DNA of 64,000 nt from an uncultured Psychrosphaera sp. (GTDB lineage Bacteria; Pseudomonadota; Gammaproteobacteria; Enterobacterales; Alteromonadaceae): assembly GCF_947500655.1 (NCBI RefSeq), contig NZ_CANMSK010000002.1, positions 230,174 to 294,173 of the forward strand. The letters run 5' to 3'. The notes beneath the pieces are model-generated. The model ran no database searches and was not told the origin of the DNA. It saw only the letters and a list, made by a program, of their open reading frames with translations. Shown piece by piece: positions 46,671 to 56,647 of the stretch. How positions within the stretch are numbered: the first letter of the stretch is position 1; every line of letters starts with the position of its first letter. Made by a program: the position numbers and the translations under genes.

Positions 46671-47921
46671 ATGACTTTTTCTATTCAGAACATGGCTTCA
46701 CAAGCAAAAGAAGCAGCAAATGTAGTAGCAACACTTACCACCGAGACTAAAAATCGGGTTTTAATGACCATATCTGCAAACCTACAAGCACATACCGCAA
46801 AAATCTTAGCGGCGAATAAATTAGATATGGATGCTGCAAAAAAGAATGATCTTGCTGAATCTATGGTCGATAGATTGTTATTAACGGAAGAACGTATTCT
46901 TGCCATTGCTAAATCAGTAGAATACATTGCGACTTTGCCAGATCCAGTAGGTTTGGTAACTAAGTCATCTGTTTTACCAAACGGCTTAAACATGTCAAAG
47001 CAACGTATACCTCTTGGTGTTATTGCGATGATTTATGAATCACGTCCAAACGTTACAGTTGATGCTGCTTCATTATGCTTTAAAGCTGGTAATGCCGTTA
47101 TATTACGTGGTGGTAAAGAAGCACTACAAAGTAACTTAGCATTAGCTGACTCTATTCATCAGGCTCTTGCCCAGTTTGATATTCCACAAGAAGCGATCTC
47201 TTTAGTTCCAGACCCAGACCGTGAAATAATGAATGAATTAATGACGCTAAACGAAGATATTGATTTATTAATACCTCGTGGTGGTGAAAACTTAATTAGA
47301 TATGTTAGCCAAAATAGCCGCATTCCAGTTATTCAGCATTACAAAGGCGTGTGTCATTTATATGTTGATGAATTTGCTGATTTAGATAAAGCATTAAAGA
47401 TTTTAGTGAATGGTAAAGTTCAGCGTCCAGGTGTTTGTAACTCATTAGAAACTTTATTAGTGCATAAAGATGTTGCGGAGAAATTTTTACCTATAGTTGC
47501 AGCTACTTTTGCTGAAAATAAAGTTCGCATACATGCCTGTGAAAAATCATTACCGTATTTTGAAAATGCAGACCTAGCAACTGACTTAGATTATGACGCA
47601 GAGTACTTAGCATTAGAGATAGCTATTAAAATTGTAGATTCTTACGACGATGCTGTTACGCATATTCAACGCTTTAGTTCTGGTCATACTGAAGTGATCA
47701 TCACTCAAGACATTACGTTAGCTAATAAGTTTATCCGTCAAATCAATTCTGCCGTTGTTATGGTTAATGCTTCATCACGCTTTAGTGACGGTGGTGAACT
47801 TGGTCTTGGCGCAGAGATTGGCATTTCTACTAGTAAACTACACGCATACGGCCCAATGGGATTAGAGTCATTAACAACAGAGAAATTTGTAGTTATTGGT
47901 GATGGTCATATTAGAGGTTAA
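46671..47921 (+). CDS. proA: Gamma-glutamyl phosphate reductase
   Basis: The 416-aa protein of the aldehyde dehydrogenase superfamily has GVIAMIYESRPNVTVDAASLCFKAGN, VILRGGKEALQSN, the catalytic cysteine in NGKVQRPGVCNSLETLLVH, and FSSGHTEVIIT. It reduces gamma-glutamyl phosphate to glutamate semialdehyde in proline synthesis. Its RBS is AAGGAA. Transcription should stop at the strong hairpin at 47937. Confidence 0.96.
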   Translation: MTFSIQNMASQAKEAANVVATLTTETKNRVLMTISANLQAHTAKILAANKLDMDAAKKNDLAESMVDRLLLTEERILAIAKSVEYIATLPDPVGLVTKSSVLPNGLNMSKQRIPLGVIAMIYESRPNVTVDAASLCFKAGNAVILRGGKEALQSNLALADSIHQALAQFDIPQEAISLVPDPDREIMNELMTLNEDIDLLIPRGGENLIRYVSQNSRIPVIQHYKGVCHLYVDEFADLDKALKILVNGKVQRPGVCNSLETLLVHKDVAEKFLPIVAATFAENKVRIHACEKSLPYFENADLATDLDYDAEYLALEIAIKIVDSYDDAVTHIQRFSSGHTEVIITQDITLANKFIRQINSAVVMVNASSRFSDGGELGLGAEIGISTSKLHAYGPMGLESLTTEKFVVIGDGHIRG

Positions 47922-47936
47922 TACCTCTGAGTTAAA

Positions 47937-47962
47937 AAAAGCGGCTATTTAGCCGCTTTTTT
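47937..47962 (+). terminator. Terminator of proBA
   Basis: AAAAGCGGCTA/TAGCCGCTTTT followed by T-run, immediately after proA. Confidence 0.87.
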
Positions 47963-48067
47963 AATAACAGGCCTAATCTAATATAAAATAAATAACTAAG
48001 GGATCTCTTTATTTTATATTAGAATATGTTTTAATTTCAGATACCTAAATATATAAGGATATAAATT

Positions 48068-49105
48068 ATGAACTTAAACACTTCATTAACGGCGTTATTC
48101 GCCTTATCACTACCTACTTTAGCCTTTGCTGAAACCACGGCGGAAACCCAAACTCCAGTTACTACGGAAAACTCTTTTTTTGATACCCTTGCGGAAAAAC
48201 AATTAACCTTATCTATTGGTAGCCAAAATAATAAAGTAGAAGACTTTGCTAGCTTAGGTGATTTAGACCTTTCAGGTATTTACTTTTCAGCTTCTCTTAT
48301 GCCTATAGAAAATTTCAAATTATCTGCTAGTTATTTTACAACAGAGTCTGATCCCTATGCTGAAACGTCATTAGTAGAGCTTTATAATGAATTATATTAT
48401 CAATCGGGCAATACTGTAGATGGCGATGCTATATTAGAGGCATTTGGCTTAGATTATTATGCTGACGGTTGGGGAGCAACATACAGCGAAGATGGTTCTT
48501 ATGAACGTTCTTTTGCTAATGGCTATCAAGTATCGACCTCTTTAGAAATGAATGAATTTGAAATAGGTGCAGCTTATGTTTTAAATATTAGTAATTCATT
48601 AAGTGCTAATATTTACTTAGGTTATATCTCTGGCGAGCTTGTTGTTAATGAAAAACTATCAACTAAATTAATATTTACAGATGACTACTCAGATGTACCT
48701 TCTACCTTACAAAGTTATATAAATAACAACCCAAGTACTTATGAAGGTTTAATTCCTAACACAGAAGAGCAAGTCATACAGCAAAGCTATTCCACCGAAT
48801 ATGGTTATAGTTACTCAGTATATCCAGACGATAACTTAAATGCCCGTGATGTATCTACATCTATTGATTACACTGCTTTTGTAATGAAATTAGAAGCTGA
48901 TATTGCGGTAACAAATAACTTCCATTTACTAGCTGGTATAGCATCTGAAAGTACAGATATTGAGACTGATAATGAGACATACCAAGATACGGTTTATAAC
49001 CTTGGTGCTTCGGTGACTATTTGGCAAGGTGTTGGTGTAGAATTTAATCATAAAATTTACGACGGCCAAAGTAAGACTTCAGTTGGTCTAAACTACAAGT
49101 TTTAA
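48068..49105 (+). CDS. Putative outer-membrane beta-barrel protein, copy 1
   Basis: The 345-aa protein has a signal peptide (LTALFALSLPTLAFA), then amphipathic repeated strands rich in Tyr, Thr and Ser, and ends in a terminal Phe (KTSVGLNYKF) as OMPs recognised by BamA do. Residues ISGELVVNEKLSTKLIF and LVALNISNSLSANIYLGYISG-type strands look like a small porin or OmpW/OmpA-like barrel. It is paralogous to the gene at 49293, sharing the C-terminal VGVEFNHKIYD.QSKTSV end. Function unknown. Confidence 0.75.
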   Translation: MNLNTSLTALFALSLPTLAFAETTAETQTPVTTENSFFDTLAEKQLTLSIGSQNNKVEDFASLGDLDLSGIYFSASLMPIENFKLSASYFTTESDPYAETSLVELYNELYYQSGNTVDGDAILEAFGLDYYADGWGATYSEDGSYERSFANGYQVSTSLEMNEFEIGAAYVLNISNSLSANIYLGYISGELVVNEKLSTKLIFTDDYSDVPSTLQSYINNNPSTYEGLIPNTEEQVIQQSYSTEYGYSYSVYPDDNLNARDVSTSIDYTAFVMKLEADIAVTNNFHLLAGIASESTDIETDNETYQDTVYNLGASVTIWQGVGVEFNHKIYDGQSKTSVGLNYKF

Positions 49106-49125
49106 TAAATAGTTATTAATTATCA

Positions 49126-49150
49126 TAAGGCTGTATTTACAGCCTTTTTT
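49126..49150 (+). terminator. Terminator between the two barrel genes
   Basis: AAGGCTGT/ACAGCCTT followed by T-run, 20 bases after the first barrel gene, so the paralogues are separate transcripts. Confidence 0.85.
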
Positions 49151-49292
49151 GTATTTAAAACCCTTATAAATCCGCATTAAAACACCTGTTCCTAAAATCA
49201 GTATAGGGCTTTCCCTATTCTATAAAATTTAATTTGTTTGTAAAATGCACACTGAATCGAACATTAAGCCTCTATAAGTAAGTGTGTAATAC

Positions 49293-50279
49293 GTGAATTT
49301 CAGTACTCTGTTAACTACATTATTTGCTCTAGTATTAACTACGTCAGTTAATGCTAACAGCATAGTTGTAACTGATATTTATTTAGCAAATGATGAGGCG
49401 AATTTTGATGCTGTGATTGATGAAAAATTAACATCAGCAACTGGCAGTCCAAAAAGCACAGTAACAATTTCCAATTTAACCGCTGGTGAAGAAGTAGATT
49501 TTAGTCGGATTTCTATTTCTACTTCATCAATGTTAGCAAGAAACAATGAAGTTTCAGCTAACAAATTCATCAGCGACTCCAATTCATTTTCAAATATTAA
49601 AACTAATACATTACTAAAGTCATTTGGTATTGGTTCCATCACGTCTGAGCTAGACTCAATATACAATGGAAGTCGCACTGAGGATGAGTTTTCAAATAAC
49701 TATCTTGTATCTAAATCCGTTGAGATGAATGAGCTTGAAATTGGTGTATCTTATGTTGCTAATTTGACTAACAGACTAAGTTATAATGTTTACCTCGGCT
49801 ATGTATCTGGTGAGATTGCAGTTAATGAAGCATTATCCGCTGAGTTAACATATAAAGATAATTATTCAGCTTTATCATTTGCACTAAAAGATCACATTGA
49901 AAATAATACCCCAACTCAAGAAGGGATATTAAGTCGTGGTACACCATATTCGTATCAAAATTATCAAGTTGAGTGTGCATATACTTATATTGCATTTCCA
50001 ACCTTAAATCTGAACTCTCATGGTTCATCTAATACTATTGATTTCGCAACAATGGTTATAAAGCTTGAAGCTGATTTCGCATTAACAAATGATTTTAGTA
50101 TCTTAGCCGGTTTAGCTTCTGAAGGTACTAAAGTAGATAATATTAATACGAATATTGATGGATACGTTTATAACATAGCTGCTTCTTACTCTATCTTGGA
50201 GCGTGTCGGTGTAGAGTTTAACCATAAAATATACGACCAACAAAGTAAGACTTCAGTTGCCCTCAACTATGCATTTTAA
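49293..50279 (+). CDS. Putative outer-membrane beta-barrel protein, copy 2
   Basis: The 328-aa protein starts at GTG 49293 and has a signal peptide (LLTTLFALVLTTSVNA). The middle shares strand order with copy 1 (VSKSVEMNELEIGVSYVANLTNRLSYNVYLGYVSGEIAVNE) and the end KTSVALNYAF also has terminal Phe. The N-terminal third is diverged and lacks the Tyr-rich part of copy 1. Function unknown. Confidence 0.7.
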   Translation: MNFSTLLTTLFALVLTTSVNANSIVVTDIYLANDEANFDAVIDEKLTSATGSPKSTVTISNLTAGEEVDFSRISISTSSMLARNNEVSANKFISDSNSFSNIKTNTLLKSFGIGSITSELDSIYNGSRTEDEFSNNYLVSKSVEMNELEIGVSYVANLTNRLSYNVYLGYVSGEIAVNEALSAELTYKDNYSALSFALKDHIENNTPTQEGILSRGTPYSYQNYQVECAYTYIAFPTLNLNSHGSSNTIDFATMVIKLEADFALTNDFSILAGLASEGTKVDNINTNIDGYVYNIAASYSILERVGVEFNHKIYDQQSKTSVALNYAF

Positions 50280-50408
50280 TAAGTCATTGACGCTGTAACT
50301 TTATACTCATTGGGTAATTTTATGTTGAGAGTTTAAATTACCCTTGTCTGAAGACACTTAAATACTTACACTAATTACACCTAAAGACATCCGACCAGAT
50401 GGTGCTAT

Positions 50409-51293
50409 ATGTTTCAGCAATCCTTATATTTATCTCAAGATAACCATATTTTACATATCCGAAATATTAATACTTCAGCCAATGGAATTCCTGTATTGAT
50501 GCTGCATGGTGCAATCGAAAACGGTAAGATTTTTTATACTGAATCAGGCAAAGGGTTAGCTTGTTATCTTGCCGAGCAAGGCTTCGATGTTTATGTTGTT
50601 GATTTTCGTGGTAGAGGATTAAGTACACCGAAAATAGATAGTGACTCTAACTTTGGCCAGCATGAAACCATAGTGCATGACATTCCTGCCTTAGTTGAAT
50701 ACGTTTATAGCCGAACTAAACAAGCTATGCATGTTGTTTGTCACTCTTGGGGCGGTGTTTTATTTGGCAGTGCATTAGCAAGATCCCCTGACTTATTACC
50801 CCATGTTCGTTCTCAGTTGTGTTTTGGCACAAAACGTCGAGTGTCTGTATGGAATATCGAGAGACTACTTAAAGTGAGCTTAGTTTGGAATTTCCTCAGT
50901 CCAATAATAACTAAAAGAACCGGTTATCTTAATGCCGTTAAATATAAAATAGGTTCGGATAATGAAACTCATCAATCTATTATTGAGGGTGTCAATTGGG
51001 TTAAATCAAAAAACTGGATCGATCCAATTGATAATTTTGATTACCGTGGCGCCGCAGAAAAAATAGACTGGCCAGCCACTTGGCACATAACAGGAATTAA
51101 AGACTTTGCATTAGGTCATGCACAAGATGTGAAGCTGTTTATTAATGAAAGTAGTAAAAACGCAGCACGTTTTAGTAATTTATCTAAAAAGGGCGGCTAT
51201 AAATTAGATTATGATCATATCAACATCTTAACCTCGCCTCATGCACCAAGGGATCACTTTCCAGAAATTGTAGATTGGTTAAAGCAGCATTAA
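50409..51293 (+). CDS. Alpha/beta hydrolase
   Basis: The 294-aa protein has the fold's oxyanion region (PVLMLHGAIENGKIF), VYVVDFRGRGLSTPK and the nucleophile elbow CHSWGG with Ser in an H-S-W-G variant of GxSxG. An acidic/His ending (LDYDHINILTSPHAPRDHFP) may supply the rest of the triad. Possibly a lipase or esterase; the substrate is unknown. No signal peptide is visible. It is a separate gene before the convergent lysE-like gene. Confidence 0.82.
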   Translation: MFQQSLYLSQDNHILHIRNINTSANGIPVLMLHGAIENGKIFYTESGKGLACYLAEQGFDVYVVDFRGRGLSTPKIDSDSNFGQHETIVHDIPALVEYVYSRTKQAMHVVCHSWGGVLFGSALARSPDLLPHVRSQLCFGTKRRVSVWNIERLLKVSLVWNFLSPIITKRTGYLNAVKYKIGSDNETHQSIIEGVNWVKSKNWIDPIDNFDYRGAAEKIDWPATWHITGIKDFALGHAQDVKLFINESSKNAARFSNLSKKGGYKLDYDHINILTSPHAPRDHFPEIVDWLKQH

Positions 51294-51304
51294 CATTATA
51301 TTCA

Positions 51305-51928
51305 CTAGCTAACAGCAAGCCAAATAGCAACGGCTATCATTAACGACCCAGAAATTTTGTTTAGTTTTTTAACATTATCTTTCTGGGTTAATGCTTTCCC
51401 TATGGTTTTCCCGCCTGTTGCATATAACGTCATGCAGATGAATTCTGAGCAAGCTATTACTAATACTAATACCACTAATTGAGAAGCAACTGGTAAGTTA
51501 GGGTTAATAAAAGGAGGCAATAAAGACACCATAAAAGCCCAACCTTTAGGGTTGGCAATTGCCGTTATAAAACCTTGATTAAACAAAGCTTTTTTACTTA
51601 CAAAAGCAGATTCAGAGCTTGTATCCGACAGCGCCAACTTACCTTTTGAGCGCCACATATTAATACCAATCCATAACAAATAGATCGCACCAAAAGCCTT
51701 CAATACCGTAAATAGTAATGGATATTGCAGCATAACGGCAGAGACACCAATTACCGCCGTAATAGCCACAGCTGCCACACCTAGTAATTCGCCCCACATC
51801 ATCCACATGGTTTTTCTAACACCAATAGACATACCTAGACTCATTGCTAGTGTCATACACATACCTGGCGTGATACTGACCATAAAGAATGTCGGGATAA
51901 AGATTACCAAAAGCGTTAAATCGAGCAA
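51305..51928 (-). CDS. LysE/RhtB-family amino-acid exporter
   Basis: The 207-aa membrane protein has about six hydrophobic segments with family features: ITPGMCMTLAMSLGMSIGVRKTMWMMWGELLG near the N-terminus and AIANPKGWAFMVSLLPPFINP in the middle. The family exports amino acids or homoserine lactones; the substrate cannot be read from sequence. It is convergent with the hydrolase gene and lies just downstream of the RND operon terminator on the minus strand. Confidence 0.9.
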   Translation of the reverse strand: MLDLTLLVIFIPTFFMVSITPGMCMTLAMSLGMSIGVRKTMWMMWGELLGVAAVAITAVIGVSAVMLQYPLLFTVLKAFGAIYLLWIGINMWRSKGKLALSDTSSESAFVSKKALFNQGFITAIANPKGWAFMVSLLPPFINPNLPVASQLVVLVLVIACSEFICMTLYATGGKTIGKALTQKDNVKKLNKISGSLMIAVAIWLAVS

Positions 51929-52034
51929 TGAAATTCCAAATTATCAATAAAAACAGACTGTTGAAGTTTTAATGTACGGTAATACTTCTACTTTGTCATC
52001 AGTTTAAATAATAAATGCATGTGTAATTTATAAA

Positions 52035-52062
52035 CAAAAAAGCCTCAGTAAATTGAGGCTTT
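52035..52062 (-). terminator. Terminator of the RND efflux operon
   Basis: AAAGCCTCA/TGAGGCTTT (52039-52062) with an A-run at its left (T-run on the minus strand). Confidence 0.83.
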
Positions 52063-52068
52063 TCTAAA

Positions 52069-55000
52069 TTAACTTACAGCGTTCAAAACTCCAATCCATA
52101 TAGCTAGTTTTTTAAACTTAGATATAAACCACATTATAAGCTTAATTAAATCTTGTAAAATCAGATACAAACAAGGTACTAATATTAAGGTTATAACTGT
52201 TGCATACATCACAGCAAAGCCTAGTCCCGCCGCCATTGGCACAACAAAACGAGCTTGCAAACTAGTTTCAAACATAATTGGTAATACACCAACAAATGTT
52301 GTGATAGATGTTAATAATATCGCTCTAAAACGAGCGGTGCCAGCCTCTACTACTGAATCTTTAATACTGAAATCTTGTGTTCGTTTTTGGTTTACATAAT
52401 CTGTCATTACCAAACTGTCGTTTATTACAACCCCAGCCGCAGCAATCAAACCAAATAAAGACATCATGCTCATATCTAAACCTAAGAACCAATGCCCAGC
52501 TATAGCACCTGTTAAACTAAATGGGATAACCGACATAATGATCAATGGTTGTGAGTAACTCTTAAGTGGTATCGCTAATAAAATGTAAATCATCAACAAA
52601 CCAGCGATCAAGAACATTACAAACTCACTCTGTTGTGATTGGTCTTCTTCTATTTGACCACCCAACTCAGATTTAACACTTGGATATAACTCTTTTAGTT
52701 TTGGCAATAAATTTTCTTGTATTGATTTAACCACTTCATTAGGTGCAATAACATCTTCATCTATGGAGCCGAAGATATAAACACTACGATAGCCACCTTC
52801 GCGGCTAATGTAACTAATCCCCGGTTTTTCAGTCAATGTTACAACATCACCTAACATTACTTCTTTACCCGTTGGCGTGGTTAATATTGCATACTTCAAC
52901 TCAGAGAAACGTTCACGTGTCAGTTCAGGGTAACGAACCATTACTTTTATTTCTTGTCCTTCACGTAATACTCGTTGTGCCTCACCACCGTAAAAACTGG
53001 CACCTATTTGGCTAGCAATAGATTGCAGATTAAGTCCAAGGTCATACGCAACCGCTTTTAGCTCTAGTTGTATTTCTTTACTGGCAGGGTCAATTGTGGA
53101 GCTCACATCATATAGACCTTTCTCTTGCTGTAGCATAGATATTAATTCTCTACCTGCTGCATTTAACGTTGGTATATCAGGGCCGAATAATAAGTAACCA
53201 AACTCACCTTGTCCTCCACTGCCATTAACATCATCTTGCACTGTAAATGACTTCACCCCTGGAATAACAGGCATGTTTTCACGCCAGCGACGGGCAAGTT
53301 CAAAGGTGTCAAATGGGCGTAACTCTTCATCAACCAAAGGCGCCATAATACGACCATCAGTGCGGCCATTATTATAAGCAAGGATATCTTTAACCATACT
53401 AGTACCGTATTCAGCAACTGTTTCTTTTTCAACGTTAATGATCACCTGTTCAATAGCTTTAATTGCATTGATGGTCATTTCATCAGAAACCGTTTCATTC
53501 ATCTCAATTTCAATACTTGGAAAATCATGAGGTACTTTAGGTGTTGCAACCATGCGTACATGATTACCGATTAAGAGTCCAATGCTTAACAAAAGTAAAC
53601 CAATGAATACCATCACTACTAGCCAGCGCCATTCGATACATTTATTCAAAAAGTTTTTATAGGGTCCATTTACAAAACCAAAGAACTTAGCATTGAATTT
53701 TTCTCGCCAGCTCCCCGCTTTTATTGGGGTTACTTTCATATGTGATAAATGAGCAGGCAGTATTAATTTTGATTCTATTAAGCTAAATACTAAACATAAA
53801 ATAGCTACACCCGCAATGTTATAGAAAAAGTCTCCTTGTGGGCCGCTTGCGAATAACACTGGAGCAAATACAGCGATAGTTGTTAACACTCCAAAAGTTG
53901 CAGGAGTGGCTACTTTTTTAGCACCTTTAACAACATTCTCTACACCACCACCATGCTTTTCAACTTCAGAATAAGCACTTTCTCCAATAACAATCGCGTC
54001 ATCCACCACAATCCCTAGCACCATAATGAAGGCAAAAAGAGAAAGAATATTAATGCTAATACCTAAAACAGGCATCATCATCACAGCACCTAAGAAACAA
54101 ACTGGTAACCCTAACATTACCCAAAATGCTAATCGAACACGCAAAAATATGCCTAACATCAAAGCAACCAATAACGAGCCGTAAAATAAGTTATCGATCA
54201 TCATATCCAAACGCGCGTTTAAGTAATATGTCATATCAACGATTGGATCTAGCTTCATGCCGATAGGTAGTGTTTTATTTCTTAATTCAACATAATCTTT
54301 AACCGACTTGGCAACTGGAATGGTATTTTGATCTTTGGTTGCTTTTATCGACATATTGACAACATTTAAGCCAGACATCTTGGAGTAATTTTCACCTTCC
54401 ACAAATCCGTCTTTTATTGTCGCTATATCTTCCAATAAAACCTTAGATCCATTCATGCCAATTTTGACAGGAATATCTCTAAACTCTTCACCATTGTAAT
54501 ATTGGTTCTCAATACGCAAAGAAATTACGCCAGAATTAGTGCGTAGTTGACCAGCGGAGTAATTAGCTGAATAACGTTTGATTGCTTGCGAAATATCACT
54601 TAATGTTAAATCGTATTTACGTAATACTTCAGGCTTTACTTCAATCGCAATTTCTTCACTAGGGGCATAAACATCAACAAGAGAAATATTGTTTAATTCA
54701 AGTAGCTCATGTTCAACTTGTTTCGCTACACGTTTAAGTTCAGGTACCGGAAAATCCCCAATTAACGATAATTCTATAACTGGTTGGTTAAACTCTAATT
54801 GTGAAACCGTAATTGGCTCCATAGCACCAGGGAATGTCGCAATACTATCGATTTTAGATTTAACTTTATCTAATACATCCGACAAGTTTTTATCTGGATC
54901 GATTTCAAGCTCTATTTGACCAAAGTTTCTAAAGGCACTTCCTTTCTGCTTTGTTATTTCAGTCACGCTTTTAAGTGACTCTTCTATTTTGATTAGGATA

Positions 55001-55209
55001 CTTTCTTCTATCTCTTGTGGTGATGCACCAGGATAAGTAGCCGTGATTTGTATATAGTTAAACTCTACATTAGGAAACATTTGGCGTTGCATGGTGAAAT
55101 AGCTCACTAAACCCATGATAATAATGAAGAGCATCATTAAGTTGGCAGCAACGCTATTATTTGCAAAAAAGGCAATTAACCCTGTTTGCTTTTTTTCATT
55201 TGTTGACAT
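52069..55209 (-). CDS. RND-superfamily efflux permease
   Basis: The 1046-aa protein has the RND layout of twelve membrane helices and two large periplasmic loops: an N-terminal cytoplasmic start (FANNSVAANLMMLFIIIMGLVSYFTMQRQMFPNVEF), then TM 2-6 with a motif D-like region (FIMVLGIVVDDAIVIGE), and the repeat in the C-terminal half (LIAAAGVVINDSLVMTDYV). Conserved charged residues in the middle helices (the DD pair) support proton coupling. Probably a multidrug or other small-molecule exporter. The adaptor gene is 10 bases upstream; no TolC-type gene is in the window. Confidence 0.93.
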   Translation of the reverse strand: MSTNEKKQTGLIAFFANNSVAANLMMLFIIIMGLVSYFTMQRQMFPNVEFNYIQITATYPGASPQEIEESILIKIEESLKSVTEITKQKGSAFRNFGQIELEIDPDKNLSDVLDKVKSKIDSIATFPGAMEPITVSQLEFNQPVIELSLIGDFPVPELKRVAKQVEHELLELNNISLVDVYAPSEEIAIEVKPEVLRKYDLTLSDISQAIKRYSANYSAGQLRTNSGVISLRIENQYYNGEEFRDIPVKIGMNGSKVLLEDIATIKDGFVEGENYSKMSGLNVVNMSIKATKDQNTIPVAKSVKDYVELRNKTLPIGMKLDPIVDMTYYLNARLDMMIDNLFYGSLLVALMLGIFLRVRLAFWVMLGLPVCFLGAVMMMPVLGISINILSLFAFIMVLGIVVDDAIVIGESAYSEVEKHGGGVENVVKGAKKVATPATFGVLTTIAVFAPVLFASGPQGDFFYNIAGVAILCLVFSLIESKLILPAHLSHMKVTPIKAGSWREKFNAKFFGFVNGPYKNFLNKCIEWRWLVVMVFIGLLLLSIGLLIGNHVRMVATPKVPHDFPSIEIEMNETVSDEMTINAIKAIEQVIINVEKETVAEYGTSMVKDILAYNNGRTDGRIMAPLVDEELRPFDTFELARRWRENMPVIPGVKSFTVQDDVNGSGGQGEFGYLLFGPDIPTLNAAGRELISMLQQEKGLYDVSSTIDPASKEIQLELKAVAYDLGLNLQSIASQIGASFYGGEAQRVLREGQEIKVMVRYPELTRERFSELKYAILTTPTGKEVMLGDVVTLTEKPGISYISREGGYRSVYIFGSIDEDVIAPNEVVKSIQENLLPKLKELYPSVKSELGGQIEEDQSQQSEFVMFLIAGLLMIYILLAIPLKSYSQPLIIMSVIPFSLTGAIAGHWFLGLDMSMMSLFGLIAAAGVVINDSLVMTDYVNQKRTQDFSIKDSVVEAGTARFRAILLTSITTFVGVLPIMFETSLQARFVVPMAAGLGFAVMYATVITLILVPCLYLILQDLIKLIMWFISKFKKLAIWIGVLNAVS

Positions 55210-55218
55210 AACTAATCC

Positions 55219-56412
55219 CTATTCTTTTTCAGAGCTAGTTGGCTCAACAGATACGTCATCAGACTTGTCTTTTGCTTTGATGTCTTTTTGTCCGGCGATT
55301 AACACGTCCATATCTTTTTGCGGATATTCAGGAAGTGTAAGGATTAAATTGTCACCATTTTGTAACCCGTTACCAACAATAAAATAATCAGCTTCTTCAC
55401 GAATAACTTCAATACGTCTTATATCGAGTTTATTTTCATCAGTTGCTATCCAAACTGAATTATTAGTCACTAAATCTTGCGATAATTTAAATACGTTATT
55501 AAGACGTTGGCCATTAAATCTAACGGTTACGTAATTACCAAATTGCATCTTAGGTAATGAAGAGCCTATGCTGTATGGATTTTCGACTTGCACAACAATA
55601 TTGGTCATACGAGTGTCGCTATCAACCACTCCTAAATCACGAACAATTTTTCCAGGTCGGTTAAATGCATAACGGCCATCTTTTGATACGTCGGCTTCTA
55701 AGCCTAATAATTGGTTTGGTAAAAATGCGCTGTCAAAACCAGCAATTGGGAAAATAATTTCTGCAGTTTCGATATTATTAATTTCACCAACTCGGGCACC
55801 TTGGTTTACGTTTTGGCCTTTACCTATATCTCTTGCAATAACTAGCGCATCATATGGCGCTCTTACTTCACAATAAGATAAATCTCTTTGCGCTAGCTTT
55901 AATCTTGCCTGTGCTGATTTAACAGCCGCTTGTGCACTTAATAATTGAGGTTTTCTTAAATATAAATCGGTTACTCTTGAATTAGGTAGGGTTTTAGCTT
56001 CACGTTCAGCTACATCAGCTAAACCACGTTCTTGTATTAAGCTAGATTGAGCGCTCGTTAATGCAGCTTCCGCTTGTAATACAGCAGCTTGGTAGTTATC
56101 AGGATTAACGTTAAATAATATGTCCCCACGTTTTACTAAGCCGCCAGCAACAAAATTAGGGTTCCAACTTATAACTTCACCTGATACTTGAGCAGATAAA
56201 ATAGTACTTTCTAACGGTCTTACTTCACCATGACCAGTAATAACAACCTGGTGAGTAAGCGAACTAACTTTTTCTACTTTTACCGTAGGACGAGTTTCAA
56301 CTGGTTTTTTTTCTTCTTCTTCTGGGCCAGATGCCCCAATAACACTCATACCAACAATGCCTAATATTAAAGCTAATATTGGAGCTGCTATTTTTATCCA
56401 TTTCTTATTCAT
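55219..56412 (-). CDS. RND efflux periplasmic adaptor (HlyD/MFP family)
   Basis: ATG 56412 (MNKKWIKIAAPILALILGIVG) is preferred because the longer frame (to 56457) reads over charged, non-signal sequence. The 397-aa protein has an N-terminal membrane anchor, a lipoyl-like half (VVITGHGEVRPLESTILSAQVSGEVI), a coiled-coil hairpin (QAEAALTSAQSSLIQERGLADVAEREAKTL) and the second lipoyl half (YCEVRAPYDALVIARDIGKGQ), typical of MFP adaptors bridging the pump to an outer-membrane channel. It is the first gene of the pump operon. Confidence 0.92.
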   Translation of the reverse strand: MNKKWIKIAAPILALILGIVGMSVIGASGPEEEEKKPVETRPTVKVEKVSSLTHQVVITGHGEVRPLESTILSAQVSGEVISWNPNFVAGGLVKRGDILFNVNPDNYQAAVLQAEAALTSAQSSLIQERGLADVAEREAKTLPNSRVTDLYLRKPQLLSAQAAVKSAQARLKLAQRDLSYCEVRAPYDALVIARDIGKGQNVNQGARVGEINNIETAEIIFPIAGFDSAFLPNQLLGLEADVSKDGRYAFNRPGKIVRDLGVVDSDTRMTNIVVQVENPYSIGSSLPKMQFGNYVTVRFNGQRLNNVFKLSQDLVTNNSVWIATDENKLDIRRIEVIREEADYFIVGNGLQNGDNLILTLPEYPQKDMDVLIAGQKDIKAKDKSDDVSVEPTSSEKE

Positions 56413-56647
56413 AATAATTCTTACCCTGATTAAATTACACTCATAATAACGTAACAATTGTGATTTGTCTGACTATCTAATTGTAAATAAATGTTTTATT
56501 TAACACTCAAATGTAAATGTATGTTGCGCTTATGCATGATTTATTAGTAAATCAAATCAAATCTATATAAATACGCCTCTAAGATAAAGCTTTATAACCT
56601 GTTAAACTACAGGCCAAACACGATTAATGATAAAACTTATATAAAGA

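Noticed and set aside
56458..56647. LexA box for radD in the divergent gap
   Set aside because: No CTG-N10-CAG match seen; the SOS box in this window belongs to intI.
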